DNA of 64,000 nt from Flavobacterium sp. CF108. Lineage in GTDB: Bacteria > Bacteroidota > Bacteroidia > Flavobacteriales > Flavobacteriaceae. Under the pieces are notes generated by a model. It did not search any database. It saw only the letters and a program-made list of their open reading frames with translations, and had not been told where the DNA came from. Of this stretch, positions 54,601-64,000 are shown in pieces. A program made the position numbers and the translations under genes. The DNA is taken from contig NZ_FQWW01000007.1 of the NCBI RefSeq assembly GCF_900129795.1, positions 124,001-188,000 on the forward strand, read 5' to 3'. Numbering within the stretch: the stretch's first letter is position 1; the number at the start of each line of letters is the position of its first letter.

Positions 54601-57600
54601 GCCGGAGTCTGCTGTAATTCTTCGGCGACAGCCTGAGCAATATCTACCGGATGCACAAACGGAATTGTTATATCAGCTGGATAATTTGAACCAATAATTC
54701 CAGCTCCCTGAATCATCGGAACATCATTATAAAAATTAGTGAAGAAGAAACCTGCTCTTAAGAAAGTTACAGAAGTATTCAATTCCTTATATATTTCTTC
54801 AATTTTATGAAGTCCGGCAATTGGACCAGTTCCGTTTGGTAAATGAGCGCCAATACTGCTTAACATTACGACTCTTTTTACTTGAGCTTCTTCGATTGCT
54901 TTTGCAAAAGATTTACCAGCGTTTTCAGTATTTGCAATTACATTTGCTCCGCCTAAATTTGGAGGTGTCATGGCAAAAATGGCATCCGCACCTTTTAATG
55001 TTTCCAATAAAAATGCTGCATCGCTTACAGAACCTACTGCTGCTTTTGCGCCCAGATTTTCGATTGCTGTTTTTCTGTCAGCATTACTGCTTATTACGGT
55101 TACGTCGTGACCTGCAGCGACAAGTTTTGTAGTTAATGGTTTTCCTATGTTCCCTAAAGAACCTGTTACTATAATTTTCATATATATAATTTTTTTTATT
55201 ACAGTTACAAAGGTATCTTTGTACTTACTTTTATACAAGTACTTACCCTATAGTATGTATCATGACAGCAATTAAAGAATCATCGACAATTCAGGAGAAT
55301 AAGCAATATGCACTGGAAAAATGCCCGGTTACGTTTGTAATGGAAAAAATAGGCGGTTACTGGAAACCTATTATTCTTTGGCATTTATCAAGCGGAATGA
55401 AACGTTACAGCGAATTAAAAAGAGAAATTCCTGCCGTGACAGAAAAAATGCTCATTCAGCATCTAAAACAATTAGAGGCAGATGGTCTTGTGATTCGGGA
55501 AGCAAAACCAGTTGTACCACCTTTTGTAACTTATAGATTAAGCAATGCAGGACAAGGTTTACTGCCCGTTATTGAAGCAATGGCGGAGTGGGCTTTTAAA
55601 GTTAAGGATGGAGAGTTTCTTTAGAAGGTTCAAAGGTTTTTTAGTTGCAAAGGTACAAAGGTACAAAGGTACAAAGGTGCAAAGTGACAAAGGTTTTAGA
55701 AAAAATCTTAGAATCTCAGCATCTTAGTATCTCAGAACCACCTTTGAACCTTTGTGACTTTGTACCTTTGAACCTATTTAACAACTGTCGCTTCCAATTC
55801 TACCTTAACGGTTTCAAAAAGACTTTTTACTTCCATTAAAGTTGTGGCTTGCTGAATGTTGTGTTTGGTAATCCATTCCTGCAGGATATTGAAGTGAGGC
55901 CAAAGCTCGGAAGTTGCAGTTGTATAAATCGTTAATCTCACGATGCCGCTGCATTCGTAACCTGCTTCGGTGATTACTTGTTCCAGATTTTGGATCGCTA
56001 ATTTTAACTGCGATTCCATGTTTTCATTGCTTGAAATTCCTTCGGCATTTATAGCAGTCTGTCCGGAAACATACAATGTTCCCTGCGGATTTTTTACTTC
56101 AACTGCCTGATTATAACTACGCTCGTTTTGCCATTTCCACGGATTGACAACTCTTTTTTCCATTTGATTTCCTTTTTTAGTTTGTGCCAATAGCGGCATT
56201 GTTGCGATTAATAATAATCCTAAAAGTTTTGTTGTTGTTTTCACGATTACAGTTTAAAATTTATACTGCAAAATTGAAAATAACTTGTGGAAACAGGTCT
56301 TGACATTTGTCACGATTATAATGTGCGAAATGTCACATTTACGAAGATAATCGGCTTAAGGTTTCGCGCGAAACGCCTAAATAAGAAGCAATAAGACTTT
56401 TAGGAACGCGCTGAAAAAGAGAAGGGTATTGTTTTAAAAGCTGCTCGTAACGTTCTTTTGGATTAGAAGTCATCCAGTAAAGAATACGACGCTGTGAGGC
56501 AAGAAAACCAAAGTTGGCTTTTTCCAGTAAAAAGCGCAGCATTTTTGGGGAATTATCGCATAAGTCTTTATAATCCTCCAAAGTAAAACAAAGCACTTCT
56601 GTATCTTCAAGACATTCTAAAGACATTGTAGCTTTTGTTTGGGTGAAAAAAGCATAATAATCACTTTCCCACCAGTCTTCCATAGCAAAGGAAGCAATAT
56701 GCTGTTTTAGGGATTCATCGGTGTAAACCAATTTTAAAAGTCCGGAAATTATAAAATAAGCATATTTTACATCATCTCCTTCCTGAATTAAAAATTGATG
56801 TTTTTTGAATTTTTTGGTGATAAAATGCTGACTGATAAATGAAAATTCTTCATCTGTCAGCTTTATTATTTTTTCGATATGTTCCCGAAGTTTTTCCTGC
56901 ATGTTATGGTCAAAGATATTTAAATTTTTTGATGATCAAAAAGGGTGATTTTAATTGGATTGAAATTAAAACCGGATTGAAATCGCACACGTCGTTAAAC
57001 CGGATTGAAATCCGGCCCTACAATATGAATCATCCCTTCGGAATTTTACATTCTGGGTGTTAATGCGATCTATAATTTTTCGGCATCAAAATAAAGAGCC
57101 GAAGGCTCGATTTATATTGTAGGGCTGGATTTTAATCCAGTTTCGGTTATGATATTTTAGGTGTATAACGAAATTAAACCGGATTGAAATCCGGCGTTAC
57201 AATGATATTAAACCAGATTGAAACAAACATATCGTTAAACCGGATTGAAATCCGACCCTACAATATGAATCATCCCTTCGGGATTTTACATTCTGGGTGT
57301 TAATGCGATCTATAATTTTTCGGCATCAAAATAAAGAGCCGAAGGCTCGATTTATATTGTAGGGCTGGATTTTAATCCAGTTCATATTGTAGATTCGGTT
57401 TTAATTCATTTTTGTGGAATATAAATATTAAACGTCGCGCCCTCCATTGGTTTTGCCGTAGCATTAATAATCCCATTATGATTTTCAACAATCTTTTTTA
57501 CAATGGCAAGACCAATTCCGGTTCCATCGTAAATATCCCTGCTGTGCAAGCGTTGAAAAACACCGAATATTTTTTCGCTGTGTTCCGGTTCAAAACCAAT

Positions 57601-60600
57601 TCCGTTGTCTTTAAAACTGATATGACAATAGTTTTCTGATGCTGATAATTTATCATTTTGTAATTCTTCACCACTGACAATTCGGCTTTTGATTTCGATT
57701 TGAAGCGGAATTTCCTTTTGAGAAAATTTCAAAGCATTATTTACCAAATTTTCGATAAGCTGAATAAATAAAAACGGAATAATATTTATTTTGCCATGAA
57801 GATCCGTAATAATCGAGGCATTTTTTTCCTTAATATTTTCCCGAAGTGCTTCTTTTACATCTTCAATAATGATATTAAGATCCGTATTTTCATAAATACG
57901 ATCTGTAATATTCGTTCGTGAAAAAGTCAAAAGATCATTGATTAATTCCCGCATTCGGTTGGTCGAATATAAAATACGCTCGAATTTTGCCTGTCCGTCG
58001 GGACTTAAATTTGGATATTCTTTTGCCAGAATAATGTTAGTAAAGGTTTGAATTTTACGCAGCGGTTCCTGTAAATCATGACTTGAGATATGCGTAAAAG
58101 CATCAAGTTCTGTGTTTTTCTTTTTTAACTCAGTTGCATATTTTTCTATGGCAATGTATTGTGCTGCCAATTCTTCATTTGCTTTTGTAATTTTGGCATT
58201 AAGCGCAGTGGCTTCTTTTTCTTTAAGAAGCAGTTCCCTGTTTTTCTTATACAATTCTGTAAACACCATCACTTTTGCCTGAAGGATTTCTGCAGACAAA
58301 GGTTTAATCATATAATCAACAGCTCCAGACTGATATCCTTTAAAAATATAATCGGTGGTGTTCATATTGGCAGTTAAGAAAATTATAGGAACGTGTTTGA
58401 GTTTGTCGCTCTGGCGAATGAGTTCAGCAGTTTCGAACCCATCCATAAGCGGCATCTGCACATCCATAAGTATAATGGCAAAATCTTGGCTTTTAAGGAG
58501 AATTCGCAGTGCATCTTTTCCGGAAGTTGCTTCTACAAATTCATATCCCTGATCTGCAAGTATGACCTGAAGAGAAAGTAGGTTTTCCTTCTTGTCATCG
58601 ACAATTAATATTTTAACCGGATGTTCTTCTATGGGGTTCTGGTTTTTCATAATAGGGGAATTATTTTAACCACACTCTCATTAAAGAGGATAATTGTTCA
58701 ACATTAACCGGTTTTGTAATATAATCTGATGCGCCCGACTCGATACAGCGCTGTCTGTCGCCTTTCATTGCTTTTGCTGTTACGGCAATAATAGTTAAGT
58801 CTTTATGTCGAATGTTTTTTCTAATGATTTTCATGGTTTCATAACCGTCTAATTCCGGCATCATGATGTCCATTAAAACAATATCAATTTTTAAATTCTG
58901 ACTCAAAATATCAATGGCTTCGTGACCGCTTTCTGCGCTGATTACGTCTAAACCAAAACGCTCTAAAGCAGTTGTAAGTGCAAATAAATTTCGAACATCA
59001 TCATCTACCAAAAGCACTTTTTTATTGATTAGAACATCTTCTTTTAAATAATACGTTTCAATTCTGTCTTTCATGCTTTCCGGCAGGTCTTTATGCACAC
59101 GATGCATGAATAGGGCAGTTTGATCTACTAATTCATCAATAGATACGGCACTTTTTGTAATAATGCTGTGTGCGAAACGGCTGAGTTTGCTGCGTTGTTT
59201 TTTATTGACATCGCCGGCAGAATGTACAATTATAGCCGTTTCCTGTCCGCTGATATTATTTTCCAGATCGCTGATTAAGTCCAAACCATCAGCATCCGGA
59301 AGCATTAAGTCTAATATGATGCAGTCAAATGATTTTTCCTGAATCAGTTTTACGGCATCTTTTGCTGTTAAAGCGGTTGATACCGAAATATCTTCGCCTT
59401 CAACGGCTTCGACAATTCGTTCCAGTTCAAATTCATTATCATCAACTACAAGAAGATTTTTTTCTTTCTTGTCTTTAAAGTCCTGAATATCATTAAAAAG
59501 AGAAGTCAATAATTCGTTTTTGACAGGTTTAAGGAAAAAGTTTCTTGCACCGCGTTTTAAACCTTTGTTTCTTTCATCTTCTCCGGAAATAATATAAACT
59601 GGAATATGACGAAGCGTGAAATCTGTTTTTAAACGGTCGAGAATTTTCCAGCCGCTGGTGTCCGGCATGTTTAAATCCATTGTAATAGCGTGCGGCTGAA
59701 ATTGATTGATATAATCAACCACATCATTTCCGCGAGTCGTTACTATCGCTTTTATACCATGCTGATGGGCTCTTTCGACTAATATTTTAGCAAAGGTGAT
59801 ATTGTCTTCGGCAATTAGAAGAATTTTGTCATTTGGTTTAATATCAGTTCGGTCGTCACCAACTTCATCTACAAAATACAAATCCATATCGGATTTTTTG
59901 AAACTTGCAGACGGAAGTGATTTCAAACGGCTTTTTCCGGCGTGAATAACGTTGGTTTCTTCATTTACATTAATGTCTTCCAGTTCCGGAATATGAACAA
60001 ATTTAAGCGGTAGGAACAAGGTAAATTTACTTCCAATGTTTGTATCACTTTCGAGTTCGATGCTTCCGCCTAATAAATCAGAAAGTCCACGGCTGATGGA
60101 TAATCCTAAACCGGTTCCTCCATATTTACGGCTTGTAGATCCTTCTGCTTGCTGGAAAGCTTCAAAAATGATGTTTTGTTTTTCTTTGGAGATTCCAATT
60201 CCGGTGTCAGAAATTTCAAAAGCAACAACGGCTTCGGCATTTTCTAAACTGGCGTTTTTAGTTTTCCAGTTATTATCTGCTTTATAAATGTTTAATCGAA
60301 CACCGCCTTTTTCAGTAAATTTGAATGAATTCGAAAGCAGATTTTTCAGAATCTGATTCAATCTTTGCGAATCGGTTTCCATAACTTCAGGAAGATTATT
60401 ATCCATTATAATTTCAAAATTGAGATGTTTGGCCTGAGAAATAGGGTTGAAGGTAGATTCCACAAATCGGCTGATTTCTGCAAAACTAATTGGGTTGTAA
60501 TCCACAGAAATATAACCGGATTCAATTTTAGAAAGATCCAGAATATCATTAATTAACTGAATTAAGTCATCTCCGCAAGAGTTGATTGTTTTAGCAAACT

Positions 60601-63600
60601 GAATTTGTTTTTCCGATAAGTTTCCGTCGCGGTTCGCGATTAATTCGTTGGCTAGAATCTGCAAACTGTTCAGAGGTGTACGCAACTCGTGCGACATATT
60701 CGCCAGGAATTCTGATTTGTATTTGGATGTCAAAGTAAGCTGATCCGCTTTTTCTTCCAAAGCTTTACGGGCAACCTCAACTTCCTGATTTTTGAGTTCC
60801 ACTTCTTCTTTTTGATTGGCTAATAAAATGGCTTTTTCTTCCAGCTCTTCGTTGGTATTTTTCAGTACTTCCTGTTGACTTTTCAGCTCACTTGCTAACG
60901 ATTGTGACTGTACCAATAACTCTTCAGTTCTTGAATTTGATTCGATAGTATTTAATACAATACCAATACTTTCTGTTAATCCTTCAAGGAAATCTAAGTG
61001 TGTCTGACTAAAGGTATCAAGCGAAGCCAATTCAATAACTGCTTTAAGTCTTCCTTCAAATAAAACCGGAAGAATAATTACGTCTTTTGGTTTGGCATCT
61101 CCTAAACCAGAATTGATTCTGATATAATCTTTTGGAACATTACTCAATATGATTCGTTCTTTTTCTATCGCAACCTGACCAATAAGTCCTTCGCCCATAG
61201 CGTAGGAGGTAGGTGAATTTTTTCGTTTGATGTAAGCGTAAGAGGCAATTAAATTCAGTTTAGAATCCATGAATTGTTCGCCTTCTTCCAGAATATAGAA
61301 AAGTCCGTGCTGCGCAGTAACAACGGCAGCAAGCTCTGAAAGGATTTTCATCGTTACAGAATTAAGCTCTTTTTGCCCTTGAAGCATTTGGGTAAACTTA
61401 GCTAAATTCGATTTCAGCCAGTCTTGTTCTTGGTTACGTAAAGTAGTTGCTTTTAAGTTTGAAATCATTTGGTTGATAGTATCCTTAAGAGCCTCAACTT
61501 CACCTTTTGCTTCAACACCAATTGTTCGGGTTAAATCTCCCTGTGTTACCGCCGATGCAACCTCAGAAATCGCACGTACCTGAGTCGTAAGATTTGCTGC
61601 TAATTGGTTTACGTTTTCGGTTAAATTTTTCCACGTTCCAGAAGCTCCGGGAACATTTGCCTGCCCTCCTAGTTTTCCTTCGGCACCTACCTCACGGGCA
61701 ACCGTTGTTACCTGATCTGAGAAAGTGGCGAGTGTATCAATCATCTCATTAATAGTATCAGTAAGCTGTGCTACTTCACCTTTTGCATCAATAGATAATT
61801 TTTGCTTTAAGTTTCCTTTTGCTACAGATGTTACAACTTTTGCAATTCCACGAACCTGACCCGTTAAGTTGGATGCCATTACATTAACCGAGTCTGTTAA
61901 ATCTTTCCAGGTTCCGGCAACACCTTTTACTTCAGACTGTCCGCCCAGTTTTCCTTCGGTTCCAACTTCACGCGCCACACGTGTAACCTCAGAAGCGAAT
62001 GAATTTAACTGTTCCACCATCGTATTGAAGGTGTTTTTCAAATCGAGGATTTCTCCTTTTACGTCAACCGTAATTTGTTTGGAAAGGTCACCATTTGCCA
62101 CGGCTTTGGTTACATCGGCAATATTACGTACCTGACCCGTTAAGTTCGATGCCATCTGGTTAACGGAATCTGTTAAATCTTTCCATGTTCCAGCAACTCC
62201 GGGAACGAATGCCTGCCCGCCCAGTTTTCCGTCGGTACCAACCTCACGCGCCACACGGGTTACCTCTGATGCAAAAGCACGAAGCTGATCCACCATGGTA
62301 TTTACGGTTTCTTTTAATTGAAGGATTTCTCCACGAACGTCGGCTGTAATTTTTTTCGACATATCTCCATTTGCCACGGCAATCGTAACCTCAGCAATAT
62401 TACGTACTTGAGTCGTTAAGTTACCCGCCATTTGGTTAACGGAATCTGTTAAATCCTTCCAAGTTCCGGCAACTCCGGGAACATTCGCTTGTCCTCCCAG
62501 TTTTCCTTCGGTACCAACCTCACGCGCCACACGAGTTACCTCAGAGGCAAACTCACGAAGCTGATCCACCATCGTATTCAGGGTTTCTTTTAATTGAAGA
62601 ATTTCCCCGCGAACGTCAACGGTAATTTTTCGGGACATATCTCCATTTGCCACAGCAATCGCTACATCGGCAATATTACGTACTTGGGCGGTAAGGTTTC
62701 CGGCCATTTGATTAACAGAGTCTGTTAAATCTTTCCAGGTTCCGGCAACTCCGGGAACGTTTGCTTGTCCTCCCAGCTTTCCTTCGGTACCAACTTCTCG
62801 CGAAACCCTTGTTACCTCCGAAGCAAAGCCTCGAAGCTGATCCACCATCGTATTAATTGTATTTTTTAACTCTAAGATTTCTCCTTTTACGTCAACCGTA
62901 ATCTGGAGCGATAAATCTCCTTTTGCTACGGCTGTGGTTACTTCGGCGATATTACGTACCTGTCCGGTTAAGTTGGATGCCATTTGGTTTACGGAATCTG
63001 TTAAATCTTTCCAAGTTCCACCGACACCTTCTACCTGCGCTTGTCCTCCCAATTTTCCTTCGGTACCAACCTCACGAGCCACACGAGTTACCTCAGAAGC
63101 GAAAGAGTTCAGCTGGCCCACCATCGTATTAATGGTATTTTTCAACTCTAAGATTTCTCCTTTGGTATCAACAGTAATCTGGCGGGATAAATCGCCTTTT
63201 GCTACGGCTGTTGTAACCTCAGCAATGTTACGTACTTGTCCGGTTAAGTTCGACGCCATTTGATTAACGGAATCGGTTAAATCTTTCCAGGTTCCACCGA
63301 CACCTTTTACTTTTGCCTGACCTCCCAGTTTTCCTTCGGTACCCACCTCAAGTGCCACACGCGTAACCTCAGAAGAGAAGGAGTTCAGCTGATCTACCAT
63401 CGTATTGATGGTTTTCTTTAACTCTAGGATTTCTCCTTCGGCTACAGCCGTAATTTTTTTCGATAAATCTCCATTTGCTACAGCGGTTGTAACCTCAGCA
63501 ATATTACGTACCTGTCCGGTTAAGTTCGATGCCATTTGGTTTACCGAATCGGTTAAATCTTTCCAGGTTCCACCAACACCTTTTACTTTTGCCTGACCTC

Positions 63601-64000
63601 CCAGTTTTCCTTCAGAACCTACCTCACGCGCCACACGGGTTACCTCGGCACCAAATGAGTTCAGCTGATCCACCATGGTATTGATGGTATTTTTTAATTC
63701 GAGGATTTCACCCTCAACGTTTACGGTAATTTTTTTAGATAAATCGCCTTTTGCTACAGCGGTTGTAACCTCGGCAATATTACGTACTTGTCCAGTTAAG
63801 TTGGATGCCATTTGATTTACGGAATCGGTCAAATCTTTCCAAACCCCGCCGACACCTCGTACTTTTGCCTGACCTCCCAGTTTTCCTTCAGAACCTACTT
63901 CTCGAGCCACACGGGTTACCTCAGAAGAGAAGGAGTTCAGCTGATCCACCATGGTATTAATGGTATCTTTCAACTCCAGGATTTCTCCTTTTACGTCAAC

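Overview
The window reads as chromosome of a Flavobacterium-like member of the Bacteroidota. The evidence is AT-rich DNA, promoter elements of the TAnnTTTG type, almost no Shine-Dalgarno sequences, YkuD_2, LytTR and TPR-histidine-kinase families typical of the group, and a dense load of short palindromic intergenic repeats (CACGCAGATTT, AACCGCAAAG and AACCTGnCAGGTT types). Both ends cut genes: a Gly-rich surface-type protein at the left and a very large HAMP-repeat hybrid histidine kinase at the right. I saw no tRNA, rRNA, CRISPR array or transposase. Region by region: 0-4 kb holds an envelope protein, a retropepsin-like protein and a 54-residue ORF. 4-9 kb is an AT-rich accessory segment. It carries an overlapping two-gene operon (GHKL ATPase plus a 785-residue protein with two degenerate phosphoribosyltransferase-like regions), a stand-alone lamin-tail-domain protein, and a 77-residue gene whose decayed second copy lies on the other side of the lamin-tail gene. 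This is the best candidate here for an undescribed system. 9.5-24.7 kb is a detoxification and redox region: four SDR-type genes in the window lie here or nearby, with two Asp-nucleophile alpha/beta hydrolases, a cupin, Ohr, a DUF1223 protein, YceI, a tautomerase, a nitronate monooxygenase, DoxX, a LytS/LytTR pair, and AraC and Crp regulators. The two hydrolase genes share a duplicated upstream module and a motif also found next to doxX. 25-32 kb is a sulfur region: a SAM-I riboswitch, a short ORF, a TlpA-like thioredoxin, a SufS-like PLP enzyme, a quinone-oxidoreductase-like protein, and metNIQ behind a Cys/Met-rich leader peptide with an attenuator. 32-38 kb has a TPR histidine kinase with a divergent response regulator, an L,D-transpeptidase-like protein, and an SDR controlled by TetR with two visible operators. 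37.9-45.9 kb is an eight-gene leftward oxidative cluster: sorbitol-dehydrogenase-type small subunit, GMC flavoenzyme, VioB-type ferritin-like protein, an ABM monooxygenase-fold protein, a beta-barrel protein, a two-part Dabb-like protein, a berberine-bridge flavoenzyme and a DUF985 cupin. 46-54 kb has an MFS exporter with its TetR regulator, a DoxX protein, and a type-I-secretion-like operon (ABC, HlyD, TolC). 54-64 kb has NmrA/HxlR, RidA/Crp, a duplicated 151-bp repeat and two hybrid kinases.
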